Assembly (NCBI RefSeq): GCF_902804485.1
Contig: NZ_CADCST010000068.1
Location: 1 to 55,321, forward strand
Reading direction: 5' to 3'
Length of the DNA stretch: 55,321 nucleotides
Source: Flavobacterium collinsii
Lineage (GTDB): Bacteria > Bacteroidota > Bacteroidia > Flavobacteriales > Flavobacteriaceae
A program made the position numbers and the translations under genes. A model generated the notes under the pieces. That model was not told the origin of the DNA and made no database searches. It worked only from the letters and a program-made list of their open reading frames with translations. Positions 35,420 to 43,738 of the stretch are shown here, piece by piece (position 1 is the stretch's first letter; each line of letters begins with the position of its first letter).

Positions 35420-36589
35420 TCATTTTTTGACCTTCACCAAAAGCGGATTATTTATTTTTTGGGCAAACGTACTCAAATAAGCTTCCCATTCTTTTTCCGT
35501 CTGAAAAGGGCTTCCTTTTTTCCATCCGAACCCCGCATAGTAAATCGCTTTATTGTTTTTTATCTCGATATTTCCATAAAGGTTGCTCAAATCTTTTTCA
35601 TTGGTAACATGATGATCAAAACTTGTCAACGTATTCTTTGGAGTTACAATTCCGGTTCCGATTTCAGAATCGTCAATAGGCTCCCAGTAACTTATCCAAC
35701 CTTCTTTAGTATTGGTTCCTATCGTTCCTTTTTTATCGTGTAGTGTTAATCCTGCCGCCACGGATTTCGTTCCTGTAATGCTAATTTCAAAGCGAGATAG
35801 GTAACTCCCGTAATCCAGGCTAATGAGTTTCGATTCGGTAATTTTGTTGCCTTTCGCATCCCAATTGGCATAAGTCAGTATAAAACTGGTTCTGAGTGGG
35901 CCTGTAGTAATGGTTTTCCAGCTGATGAAGTTTTTAGAATAATAGTATTTGCCATCGACTTTAACTGCTATTCCGCCTACACCGCGACTGTCGCCTACAT
36001 GAAAATTGTCTAAACCTTCGCCGGTATCTTTGTGATACGTTCCGGTTCCGTTAGTTGCTTTTTCGTACCATTTATTGATGATGGGATATTCAACCCTTTT
36101 GAGCCAGGCGTCGATTCCGCTGGTTAGCGTTCCACCGGGAATCTTGTCTTCCACCATTTTCTGGGCGACAGGACCATACGTTCTAAAGGCGACTTTGTTA
36201 TTTTCCCAGGCATAATCATCCGTCCGTTCCGGAACAAATCTTGAGTAACAACTTACCGTTGCTTCTTTTGATGGATTTTCGGATATTAAAATTTCAAAAT
36301 CTTTGTGGGATGAAGCTTTTATTTTGGGTTGAAACAACAATACATCTATTGTCCCATCACCATCGTTATCAACAGTCTGAGTTGTTAAGAGTGTATTGCT
36401 GCCAATCTCTTTAATAACACAATCTTCCAGTTTAACTCCGGTAGGGAAATCGAGAATTTTTTGGGTCAGGTCAATTGTTTCAAATTCACGATCCATAGGT
36501 AGAGAGTTGGTAACCGTGATAATCTTATTTTGGGAATGAATGGTGATACTACTTGTTAGAATCGCGGTAAAGAGAATGTATTTTTTCAA
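35420..36589 (-). CDS. DUF4861 family secreted protein
   Basis: A 389-residue exported protein with a signal peptide (cleavage near IHSQ|N). Recognised as DUF4861 from VTNSLPMDREFETIDL near the N-terminus, the D-N-D-G-D-G-x-I-D segment, the YAWENNKVAFRTYGP stretch and the GLDNFHVGDSRGVGGIAV stretch. The family is frequent in uronic-acid polysaccharide loci of Bacteroidota; its reaction is not known to me. Conserved His/Asp/Arg-rich loops suggest an enzyme. It may form a transcript of its own on the minus strand. Confidence 0.72.
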   Translation of the reverse strand: MKKYILFTAILTSSITIHSQNKIITVTNSLPMDREFETIDLTQKILDFPTGVKLEDCVIKEIGSNTLLTTQTVDNDGDGTIDVLLFQPKIKASSHKDFEILISENPSKEATVSCYSRFVPERTDDYAWENNKVAFRTYGPVAQKMVEDKIPGGTLTSGIDAWLKRVEYPIINKWYEKATNGTGTYHKDTGEGLDNFHVGDSRGVGGIAVKVDGKYYYSKNFISWKTITTGPLRTSFILTYANWDAKGNKITESKLISLDYGSYLSRFEISITGTKSVAAGLTLHDKKGTIGTNTKEGWISYWEPIDDSEIGTGIVTPKNTLTSFDHHVTNEKDLSNLYGNIEIKNNKAIYYAGFGWKKGSPFQTEKEWEAYLSTFAQKINNPLLVKVKK

Positions 36590-36724
36590 GATTTAATTTT
36601 TTTAATGTTCTGAGATGTTTTTTGAAATATAAATTTACAAATGAAATCGAACTTAAAAATACAGATTAGGAGTAATAATATACAAATTATTGTTAATCAG
36701 TTATTTGTTGGGCATGCTGATTTG

Positions 36725-36741
36725 AACACATAGAAACATAG
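36725..36741. repeat. Lone end of the palindromic MITE-like element
   Basis: Exact AACACATAGAAACATAG, identical to the left terminal repeat of copy 1, with no matching right end nearby. It lies 53 bp beyond the 3' end of the YdeI-family gene, which appears truncated. Confidence 0.8.
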
Positions 36742-36793
36742 ATTTCTTTCGTTGGAAAGTTATTAATTATAATTTAATGGATTATTTATCTTT

Positions 36794-37168
36794 TTAAACG
36801 GATTCCCACTTGCCATTTTGTTTGGCGAGATCAATGCAAAGCTGACCGTATTCGGTCATTAACCCTTCATCAATCATTCGTTCTGCCCGGTCTTTATTGG
36901 GTTGGCTCCATTTGCTTTTTTTAGGATTTCTTGGCGTAAAAGTTAAGTAGTAACTTTCGGGATCCCGTTTTTTGCATAAACTGTCTATCCATCCAAAACA
37001 CAAGGCTTCTTCTGTAGCTTCGATAAGATTTACACTTTCGGTTTTACTTTTTTTGTGGTATAAAATCAACCAGACTGATTTTTCGATCTGACTGTTTTCC
37101 TGCAGCCAATCACGCCATTCTTTTCGGGTTTTGGCATAAACTGCTATTCTTCCGTCTTTTGTTTCCAT
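36794..37168 (-). CDS. YdeI/OmpD-associated family protein, probably C-terminally truncated
   Basis: The 124 residues match the N-terminal part of the YdeI/OmdA family (EWRDWLQEN, VWLILYHKKS, EEALCFGWIDS, WSQPNKDRAERMI). Relatives I know are about 185-195 residues and continue after the ...KQNGKW position with a PxDL helix and a C-terminal K-R-x-E-T-R-x-x-R-I segment; here the frame stops four codons after that Trp. A MITE-like terminal repeat lies just beyond, suggesting the end was lost through rearrangement. It may be non-functional. Confidence 0.6.
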   Translation of the reverse strand: METKDGRIAVYAKTRKEWRDWLQENSQIEKSVWLILYHKKSKTESVNLIEATEEALCFGWIDSLCKKRDPESYYLTFTPRNPKKSKWSQPNKDRAERMIDEGLMTEYGQLCIDLAKQNGKWESV

Positions 37169-37505
37169 AAGTTAAGAATTGAAAATGGAACTAAATTTAA
37201 TGAATTTAAATCGCAAATCGAGGAAAGTTTTAGGGAATCCGAATGGTGTTTTCTAAACAGTCAGTATCTTCAGCATCTTAGGAGAAATAAATGCAATGGC
37301 TGTCAAGGTTTTAGATTGTAAATTGTGGTGCACATTGTAAACCTTTGTACCTTTGTTGTTTAGGAGATTTTGGCATGTGAAAAGTATAGAGAGATGGGAG
37401 TATATGCTATTTGAAATGTAAGCTGTAAGTATTTTGGAAAGATCTCTTATTCAGATGTGAGAAAGATAACAAGTCAGGATTAATAACCATTCAAAACAAA
37501 ATAGT
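37169..37505. other. Gene-free stretch
   Basis: About 340 bp between divergent genes. A TACCTTTG box (37348-37355) could serve the SpoIIAA-like gene, but it lacks a well-spaced TTG and would give a 145-nt leader. Nothing else is evident. Confidence 0.5.
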
Positions 37506-37877
37506 ATGATACATCAAATTGATACAACAGACAATATTGTCGCTTTTCGGGCATTGGCAGCGCTAACAACAGGAGATTTTTTAAATGTAGTGATTCCCGC
37601 AGTAGAGCATTTAGTAAAGCAAACCAACGAAATCAACTTTTTACTGGTATTGGATACTGATATCGAAAATTTTACATCAGGCGAATGGCTGCAAGAAGCT
37701 TTACTGGGATTAAAACATCTTGGAAAGTGGAATAGAGCCGCTATTATTTCAGATTCTGAAGAGATTATTTCTTTTACTAATGGATTTAGTCATATCGTTC
37801 CGGGTGAATTTCATGGTTTTAAAAGAGAATCCTTTAATAAAGCACTAAATTGGGTGGAAGGGAATATTAATATATAG
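37506..37877 (+). CDS. SpoIIAA/STAS-like protein
   Basis: A 123-residue cytosolic protein of the SpoIIAA-like family (PF11964): alternating beta/alpha pattern with FLLVLDTDIENFTSGEWLQ, KWNRAAIISDSE and a final F-x-x-E-x-x-x-x-A-L-x-W-V segment. Members often associate with membranes or are stress-induced; no partner anti-sigma factor is present nearby. It is the only gene on this strand locally. Confidence 0.75.
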   Translation: MIHQIDTTDNIVAFRALAALTTGDFLNVVIPAVEHLVKQTNEINFLLVLDTDIENFTSGEWLQEALLGLKHLGKWNRAAIISDSEEIISFTNGFSHIVPGEFHGFKRESFNKALNWVEGNINI

Positions 37878-37905
37878 TAGAATTTTGTGTCGGTTTTAAG
37901 CTAAA

Positions 37906-37980
37906 AAAAAGTAGCCCGGAATTCATGAAAGATTGTTTGATGAAACAAAGCAATATTCATGAATTCGTGGCTAAACTTTT
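37906..37980. terminator. Long hairpin between convergent genes, likely bidirectional terminator
   Basis: TAGCCCGGAATTCATGAA (37912-37929) pairs with TTCATGAATTCGTGGCTA (37955-37972) apart from two central mismatches. A second small stem TTGTTT/AAACAA (37933-37938, 37943-37948) lies inside. Flanking A-rich left and T-rich right sides fit termination in both directions. Confidence 0.6.
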
Positions 37981-38037
37981 ATATATATTGAAATAAGTTC
38001 GATAGTTATCAGGATCGAAACCTGAAACAAACGAAAC

Positions 38038-38307
38038 CTAATGATTGTATTCGATACCACTACTTACGTTACGATCTCTTTTGGCTTTAGTAGTTTTCGA
38101 AATTTGTTTGTAACAAGCTGTTGCCAATAAGGGTACAGCAAGGCTTCCAACTACGGCTGCGGTTTTATTTTGTCCCGCTTTTTTTAAAAGAGCACCTGCT
38201 AAAAGTGTTCCTACACCTGCGAAAATCAAATTTTTTACAGAAAGCTTAGAGGCTGGTTTTGGGGTAATTCCGTGTAATAGAGGATCTATAAAATTTAATT
38301 TTTCCAT
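38038..38307 (-). CDS. Small membrane protein, unknown
   Basis: An 89-residue protein with two Gly/Ala-rich hydrophobic segments (about residues 27-42 and 50-64), the first beginning NLIFAGVGTLLAGALL, flanked by lysines. The rest is polar with a basic tail. I recognise no family. It resembles small glycine-zipper-type inner-membrane proteins common in Flavobacterium. Monocistronic by position. Confidence 0.6.
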   Translation of the reverse strand: MEKLNFIDPLLHGITPKPASKLSVKNLIFAGVGTLLAGALLKKAGQNKTAAVVGSLAVPLLATACYKQISKTTKAKRDRNVSSGIEYNH

Positions 38308-38810
38308 GATTATACTAATTTATTTAATTAAACTTGTTTGTTATTTATGCAGATAACTTTTACTATCCGTTTCGTTTTTTATTTTAATTGCAATCAAAAA
38401 AGACTCCCGCAAATACTTGTTCAAAAAACAAGCGAAAATCCTGCCAGATTATAACCGTGCCCATCATTTAGCAAAATTTTATAATTATAGAAGGACTATA
38501 AGGAAATTGTGATATAATGGCTAAAATAATATCTGTCGTATATTTTATATGACAATACCCGATGATTTAAAATTACTGCAATTCTGTTTACTACAATTAT
38601 ATAGTTTTACTTTTTTATTATACAATTTCATTACAGATATTAATTTACAAAAATAACCGTTAAGTTTAATTTCTTAACGGTTAGGGGGTATATTTGGCAA
38701 AAATTTTAGAGTTTTAAGGGGGCTATACCCATAAAAGGATTGTGTCAAGTTTTGTCTTAAGTGGTTGTCCCGATCATTATCGCCATTCGGATTATTGGTT
38801 TTTAAAGGAG
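38308..38810. other. Gene-free stretch with hairpin and promoter-like box
   Basis: About 500 bp with no gene. It contains a perfect 11-bp stem TAACCGTTAAG (38654-38664) / CTTAACGGTTA (38673-38683), followed at once by TATATTTG (38689-38696), a good plus-strand -7 box with no plus-strand gene downstream for over 1 kb. Confidence 0.5.
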
Positions 38811-39797
38811 CTATTTTCTACTGTAAAGCACTCCGTTTTTGATAGACTTTTTATTCAATTCTCCATTTTTAAATAAATTTTCTAAAATGTCTTTCGCTTC
38901 GTCATAAGAAATATCCAATAGGACTGCATATTCTTTTGGAGCAAGAGTCGGATAAATTTCAAAAAGGGATAATGGATTTTCATTGGCAATTTTTTTCTTT
39001 TTGGCTTCGGGGTACAAAGCTAATAGCGCATTTTCATAAGAAGCGTAAGGTTTAGAGCCGTAAACCGTTAGCTGATTGTTAGTTCCGTCAGAGAAAAACA
39101 GGGTAGGAAAGCCTCTTACGCCAAGGGTTCTTGCATAATTCAGGTCTTCCTGAAAAAGAAGTTTGGCATCACCTTCATAGTCTGATTTTAGCTTTTTCGT
39201 ATCGAGTTCGGCAAGACTGGCAGCTTCAGAAATGTTTTCCCATTTAGCGATGTTTTTCTTTTCCAGATATAATTTTTCCCTAAGAATTCGCATGAATTTT
39301 ACAGCTTTATCTTTGCTCTGAATTTGTGCTGCTTTCATAGCGATACAAGACGGGTAAGAAGAATCGAGCGGATCTTCGATCCATACATTTCCGTCGATCG
39401 GCATTTCGTAATGTAAACTTGCGGCATCCCAATGATGTGCTACATCTGACGGTTTACTTATGCCCCCGCTATTGTAGGACCAATCCGGGAGTAAACCGCC
39501 CATTCGGTAATCAATATCAATATAAGTACCGTATTCGAGTTTTAATTTTCTCAATTGAGGCTCAATTCCCCAGCAGGAAGAACAGATCGGATCTGTGTAA
39601 TAAATAATTTTTACAGGTTTATTTTCTGTCGGAATGGCGCTGTTTTCATATGTTTTTTCATTAGCGGGCATTTCGCATGTTCCGGTTTCGGGATCACATA
39701 ATAGAGGATTTGTTTTGCTTGCACTCATTTTTGAATTTATTTGCGATTGACAGTTCGTACTGAAAATCAGAATTAGTAATAGCGACAGTCTTTTCAT
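38811..39797 (-). CDS. DsbA-family / SpxH-like thioredoxin-fold protein
   Basis: A 328-residue protein with a signal-like N-terminus (a Cys16 gives only a weak lipobox) and a DsbA-type thioredoxin domain carrying a C-S-S-C active site (Cys72, Cys75 in PICSSCWGIEP). The long helical insert and the G-V-R-G-F-P-T-L-F cis-Pro region match the FrnE/SpxH (YjbH) branch. The last 50 residues look like a small winged-helix or coiled module. It is divergent from an HxlR regulator with a conserved cysteine, suggesting thiol-stress control. Oxidoreductase or adaptor role cannot be separated from sequence. Confidence 0.75.
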   Translation of the reverse strand: MKRLSLLLILIFSTNCQSQINSKMSASKTNPLLCDPETGTCEMPANEKTYENSAIPTENKPVKIIYYTDPICSSCWGIEPQLRKLKLEYGTYIDIDYRMGGLLPDWSYNSGGISKPSDVAHHWDAASLHYEMPIDGNVWIEDPLDSSYPSCIAMKAAQIQSKDKAVKFMRILREKLYLEKKNIAKWENISEAASLAELDTKKLKSDYEGDAKLLFQEDLNYARTLGVRGFPTLFFSDGTNNQLTVYGSKPYASYENALLALYPEAKKKKIANENPLSLFEIYPTLAPKEYAVLLDISYDEAKDILENLFKNGELNKKSIKNGVLYSRK

Positions 39798-39894
39798 AAA
39801 TAACTGTTTTAAATTTACGCTTCAGTTTTAAATTTTTATAATTTTACTGTAAAGTTCGCTCATCTATAATCACAAGTCAATTAGTCTAAAAAAT

Positions 39895-40212
39895 ATGACT
39901 ACACAAAATAAATCAGAAATAGAGAAGGAATGTCCTGCAGAAGGGCTTCTAAAATTGCTTTCCGGCAAATGGAAACCACAGATTTTTTTGTTGGCTGTTA
40001 ATGGTCCTTTACGTTTCAATGCACTTTTAAGAGAAATAAAAGGAGCTAATAAACAATCTATTGCGACAGCACTTCGTGAACTGGAAGATTTTGGAATTTT
40101 AGATAAAAAGGTAATTCAGTTAAAACCTTTGCATATAGAATATAATTTATCTGAGAAAGGAGCATCTTTAATTCCGGTTTTTAAGCAATTGGAGGTTTTT
40201 TCTCAAGGATAG
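39895..40212 (+). CDS. HxlR-family transcriptional regulator
   Basis: A 105-residue winged-helix regulator: ECPAEGLLKLLSGKWKPQI, GPLRFNALLREIKGANKQ and the L-R-E-L-E-D-F-G-I-L wing are diagnostic. Cys13, in the position used by thiol-sensing HxlR members such as YodB and HypR, is present. Divergently arranged (97-bp gap) with the DsbA/SpxH-like gene, its most probable target. Dimeric DNA binding is expected. Confidence 0.85.
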   Translation: MTTQNKSEIEKECPAEGLLKLLSGKWKPQIFLLAVNGPLRFNALLREIKGANKQSIATALRELEDFGILDKKVIQLKPLHIEYNLSEKGASLIPVFKQLEVFSQG

Positions 40213-40264
40213 TTCAGGGTATTTTGAAAGTCTACTCAAAGCAAACTACTAAAAGATATAAATT

Positions 40265-40663
40265 ATGAAAAAGCTATTACTAATTTTTTTGTTGTTATTG
40301 CAAATCCCTACAATCTCCGGGAACAATCAAAGTCAGGATTCTTCGGCTAAACGAATTGTAGGAACCTGGTTTGCCGACGCAAATAGAAATACAAGATGGG
40401 TATTTACCGCAGACGGAAAAGTTTTTAACTACGATAAAAATACCTTCAAAGTAATGTACCGATACACTATTTCAAACAGCTGTCAGAATAATTCTGATGA
40501 TAGTGTTGAATTTTTGACCTTGATGGATAAGGACGGAGATGAGTATTGTTTTAGAATTAATGGGGTAAACGAGAATAAAAACGGTGTTTTATCAATGACG
40601 AATATGAGTAATATGGAGGCACTTCTGTTTGTTAACGATGTAAATTTAACAATAAGAAAGTAG
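40265..40663 (+). CDS. Secreted lipocalin-like protein
   Basis: A 132-residue protein with an N-terminal signal peptide (poly-Leu core, residues 4-16) and a beta-strand-rich body that begins with R-I-V-G-T-W-F, as in lipocalin-like DUFs. Two cysteines (in NSCQNN and EYCFRI) could form a disulfide. Exact family not recognised. It follows the HxlR gene by 52 bp on the same strand. Confidence 0.5.
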   Translation: MKKLLLIFLLLLQIPTISGNNQSQDSSAKRIVGTWFADANRNTRWVFTADGKVFNYDKNTFKVMYRYTISNSCQNNSDDSVEFLTLMDKDGDEYCFRINGVNENKNGVLSMTNMSNMEALLFVNDVNLTIRK

Positions 40664-40714
40664 TACACTTCTATAGTTCCCAATTTATTATAAGACTTCT
40701 AATTTTTTTTTTGA

Positions 40715-41143
40715 TTAATTTGCCTTTGGCCATTTCCACGCCAGAATTACAATTATGGTCGTAACGATACTTTCAAAAAGGGCCAGAAAAACATAAAAAC
40801 TTTTCCACGCTGTTAGTGAGCTAGTTGCAATAAGCAGCATGATCAAGGTAAAGAATATTCCAAATAAAATATTGAGAAATCTATTTATTTTTGGTTTTAA
40901 AAAGATAGATAATAATATCATTAGAGGAGGCAGAGCGAGTAAAACAGCTGCAGAAAGTAATTTCATTGGACTGTTTAGCAAATTGTCACCACTTGCAAGT
41001 CCGGCTGTTTTTCCGGGGATGTACAATTCAAAATAATCTCCATACAAATAACACAAAGTTACTGCTGTCCAGAGAAAGGCAAGTTTTATTCTGATATTGA
41101 CTTCGAAATCTTTTAAGTTTCTGGTATTCTGATTGGTATCCAT
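40715..41143 (-). CDS. DUF6326 family membrane protein
   Basis: A 142-residue protein with four predicted transmembrane helices (about 21-35, 60-82, 88-108, 115-135). The R-I-K-L-x-x-L-W-x-x-V-T-L-C-Y-L-Y-G-D-Y-F-E-L-Y-x-P-G pattern is the hallmark of DUF6326. Function unknown; it is an integral inner-membrane protein. Convergent with the lipocalin-like gene. Confidence 0.75.
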   Translation of the reverse strand: MDTNQNTRNLKDFEVNIRIKLAFLWTAVTLCYLYGDYFELYIPGKTAGLASGDNLLNSPMKLLSAAVLLALPPLMILLSIFLKPKINRFLNILFGIFFTLIMLLIATSSLTAWKSFYVFLALFESIVTTIIVILAWKWPKAN

Positions 41144-41274
41144 AGGTTTTGGTTTTGTGGTATGACGAATTTTTTACTGTTTTGTTACAATTTACAGCTT
41201 TGTGAATTTGACCAAAAGAAAATTTTGCCGGAATCATTAAACTTTTATTAACAAAAAGTAAATTGGCATTCGTT

Positions 41275-41282
41275 TATATTTG
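41275..41282 (+). promoter_or_regulatory. -7 box of the thioredoxin-fold gene pair
   Basis: TATATTTG matches TAnnTTTG; transcription would start near 41289, 25 nt before the ATG at 41314. No TTG is well spaced upstream. It rules out the upstream in-frame ATG at 41263. Confidence 0.55.
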
Positions 41283-41313
41283 TAAGACAAAAATAAAAAT
41301 AGTACTAACGGAT

Positions 41314-41787
41314 ATGAAAATCAACGTCTTAAGAATTCTTGTTTTATTTGTTTTGTCAGTGAGTGGTTATAGTCAAAATGTAAAACTGTTGAATATAGAT
41401 CAGTTAAACGAAAGAATTAAGAACGGAAAAGACAGTACTTATGTCGTTAATTTCTGGGCCACCTGGTGTGCTCCCTGCATTAAAGAACTGCCTCATTTTG
41501 AAAAGCTGAAAGCTGATTATAAATCAGATAAATTAGCTGTTTTATTGGTAAGTGTCGATTTCAAATCAAAATTAAATTCGAACGTAATTCCGTTTGTCAA
41601 AAGGAAAAACCTGAAAAATGAAGTTTTTCTGTTAAACGAAAGCAGTCCACAAGAATATATTGATCGTATTGATCCTGGTTGGTCGGGAAGTATTCCGGCA
41701 ACACTATTTATTAAAGAAGATAAAAGAAAATTTATAGAATCTGAATTTACCTATGACCAATTATTAACTGAATATAAAAAACTGTAA
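41314..41787 (+). CDS. TlpA-like secreted thioredoxin
   Basis: A 157-residue exported thioredoxin: signal peptide (ending near GYSQ), then F-W-A-T-W-C-A-P-C (Cys52, Cys55), a strand-helix pattern and the SGSIPAT cis-Pro loop. Such TlpA/ResA-type proteins reduce periplasmic disulfides. It lies 3 bp before a second redoxin gene, so the two form an operon. The start at 41314 opens on the signal peptide and lies after the predicted promoter. Confidence 0.85.
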   Translation: MKINVLRILVLFVLSVSGYSQNVKLLNIDQLNERIKNGKDSTYVVNFWATWCAPCIKELPHFEKLKADYKSDKLAVLLVSVDFKSKLNSNVIPFVKRKNLKNEVFLLNESSPQEYIDRIDPGWSGSIPATLFIKEDKRKFIESEFTYDQLLTEYKKL

Positions 41788-41790
41788 ATT

Positions 41791-42405
41791 ATGAATAAGT
41801 TTATTATCACTGTCACTTTGTTTTTGTTTAGTCTTATGCTTTCTCAGGCTCAGACCACAACACTTAAAGCCGGGGAGACCGCTCCGGATTTCAAATTGAA
41901 AAACGTAGACGGAAAAGAAGTTTCTTTTGCAAGTTTTCCAAAAGCAAAAGGATATATCGTTGTTTTTACCTGTAATACCTGTCCGTATGCAGTGGCTTAT
42001 GAACAAAGAATAATTGAACTGGATAAAAAGTTCAAAGCACAAGGTTATCCTGTAATTGCGATTAATCCAAATGATCCGGAAGCTTCAAAAGCGGATTCTT
42101 ATGAGAAAATGCAACACTTAGCGAAAGATAAAAAGTATCCATTTCCTTATTTATTTGATGACGGACAAAAAATTACCGATCAATACGGAGCAAAGCGCAC
42201 CCCACATCTTTTTATTGTTTCTAAAACCGCTAAAGGAAATGTTGTAGAGTATGTGGGAGCAATCGATAACGATCCCGAAGGAACTAAAACCGAAAAAACA
42301 AAATATGCCGAAGATGTGATTACTGCATTAAAAAGTAATCAAAAACCGGCAATTACACAAACCAAAGAAATTGGCTGTACCGTAAAAAGAAAAGTGAAAG
42401 CTTAA
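41791..42405 (+). CDS. Secreted AhpC/TSA-type redoxin
   Basis: A 204-residue exported thioredoxin-fold protein: signal peptide (ending near SQAQ), G-x-x-A-P-D-F-K-L-K-N-V-D-G-K typical of peroxiredoxin-like redoxins, and F-T-C-N-T-C-P-Y-A (Cys61, Cys64). The C-T-C-P-type motif and A-K-R-T-P-H-L-F cis-Pro loop match the thioredoxin family proteins often found beside TlpA in Bacteroidota. An additional Cys lies near the C-terminus (IGCTVK). Probably a thiol reductase or peroxidase in the periplasm. Confidence 0.85.
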   Translation: MNKFIITVTLFLFSLMLSQAQTTTLKAGETAPDFKLKNVDGKEVSFASFPKAKGYIVVFTCNTCPYAVAYEQRIIELDKKFKAQGYPVIAINPNDPEASKADSYEKMQHLAKDKKYPFPYLFDDGQKITDQYGAKRTPHLFIVSKTAKGNVVEYVGAIDNDPEGTKTEKTKYAEDVITALKSNQKPAITQTKEIGCTVKRKVKA

Positions 42406-42427
42406 TTTTTAAGGATTCCACACTCAT

Positions 42428-42462
42428 AAAAAAATACCTCATTTTTACTGAGGTATTTTTTT
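42428..42462 (+). terminator. Terminator of the redoxin pair
   Basis: 14-bp stem AAAAAAATACCTCA (42428-42441) / TGAGGTATTTTTTT (42449-42462) with a 7-nt loop and T-run, 22 bp after the stop codon. Confidence 0.92.
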
Positions 42463-42524
42463 ATGGTATTTCTAAAGTGGTAGGTTTTTATTAAAAACGC
42501 GATATTATTTTCTGTTTGCTTCCG

Positions 42525-42868
42525 CCCTTTCAGGGCTATAGATAGCATTAGTTTAGGTCATAGTGCGTTGCACTATGTTGATGCTTTTGGGCTTTCAGCC
42601 CATTTTTAGCTGTTTCAAGTGTTTATATTAGAATGAAATAATTTTATAAATAAGAAGTAATAAAATGATGCTTCTATTTTCAATAAAACGCTAGAATTCT
42701 AGGGAGTTACGAACTTCGATAACCAGAATAATTTTTAGTAGCCTACGAAATATAGTACGATCTTTAAGAGATAAGTATTCGAAACCGTTCGCTCTGAAAG
42801 ATGCTTAGCAAAAGCATGTTGCGTAGCATCATGACTAATGGAGATGAATGTCCAAGTCCTGAAAGGGC
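42525..42868. repeat. CCCTTTCAGGG-bounded element, copy 1
   Basis: A 344-bp non-coding element starting GCCCTTTCAGGGCTATAG and ending GTCCTGAAAGGGCG, so its ends are inverted. Inside are the stem CATAGTGC-GTT-GCACTATG, a GGGCTTTCAGCCC palindrome and a GCTTAGCAAAAGCATG/ATGATGCT region. No open frame. It resembles the structured REP-like elements known from Bacteroidota genomes; no transposase is nearby. Confidence 0.82.
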
Positions 42869-42977
42869 GTAAGCCAAGACCCCCAAAAGAAAAAAAACAC
42901 TTGTCTTAATTTTGCAAAGAATTTTCTAAAGTAGAAGTTCTTTATTAAAAACTCAATATTATCCCTGCTTGCCCACT

Positions 42978-43315
42978 CCCTTTCAGGGCTATAGGTAGCA
43001 TTGGTTTAGATCATAGTGCGTTGCACTATGTTGGTGCTTTTAGGCTTTCAGCCCATTTTTAGCTGTTTCAAGTGTTTATATTAGAATGAAATAATTTTAT
43101 AAATAAGAAGTAATAAAATGATACTTCTGTTTTCAATAAAACGCTAGAATTCTATGGAGTTACGAACTTCGATAACCAGAATAATTTTTAGTAGCCTACG
43201 AAATATAGTACGATCTTTAAGACATAAGTATTCGAAACCGTTCGCTCTGGCCTTAGCAAAAGCATGTTGCGTAGCATCATGACTAATGATGATGATTGTT
43301 TAAGCCCTGAAAGAA
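42978..43315. repeat. CCCTTTCAGGG-bounded element, copy 2
   Basis: Nearly identical to copy 1 over most of its length (same CATAGTGCGTTGCACTATG stem and the GAGTTACGAACTTCGATAAC segment), with a diverged right end (CCCTGAAAGAATG). The flank CTTAATTTTGCAAAGAATTT at about 42906-42925 recurs before copy 3, so flanking DNA was duplicated too. Confidence 0.82.
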
Positions 43316-43350
43316 TGAAAGCCTAGTTGCTCTAAAAAAATAACCAATCC

Positions 43351-43448
43351 TAAGTATTCGAAACCTATTGCTCTGAAAGAGCCTTAGCAAAAGCATGTTG
43401 CGAAAGCATCATGACTAATGGAGATGAATGCCCAAGCCCTGAAAGGGC
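43351..43448. repeat. Right-half fragment of the CCCTTTCAGGG element
   Basis: TAAGTATTCGAAACC at 43351 through CCCTGAAAGGGCG near 43448 repeats only the right third of copy 1. Followed by the duplicated flank (AAGCCAAGACCCCC, then the A-rich tract). Confidence 0.75.
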
Positions 43449-43558
43449 GTAAGCCAAGACCCCCAAAAGAAAAAAAACACTTATCTTAATTTTGCAAAGA
43501 ATTTTCTAAAGTAGAAGTTCTATCGTTAAAACCTTAATATTATCCCTGCTTGCCCACT

Positions 43559-43738
43559 CCCTTTCAGGGCTATAGGTAGCATTGGTTTAGATCATAGTGC
43601 GTTGCACTATGTTGGTGCTTTTGGGCTTTAAACCCATTTTTATTCGTTGCGAACACCTATAATAAAATGATGCTTCTATTTGCAATACAATGTTTGAAAA
43701 CTGAGGAGTTGCTATCGTTAATAAACGGAATGATTTTT
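43559..43738. repeat. CCCTTTCAGGG element, left-half copy 3, running into the ATPase gene
   Basis: Begins CCCTTTCAGGG (43559-43569), carries the CATAGTGCGTTGCACTATG stem, then diverges. The sequence just before the ATPase stop (GAATGATTTTTAACAGTCCAC) still resembles GAATAATTTTTAGTAGCCTAC of copies 1 and 2, so the remnant reaches or enters the 3' end of that gene. Confidence 0.65.

Noticed and set aside
42525..43738. Repeat cluster as a CRISPR or tRNA-like gene array
   Set aside because: Units are about 340 bp, imperfectly palindromic and unequally spaced, with no spacer pattern and no cloverleaf or anticodon arm.
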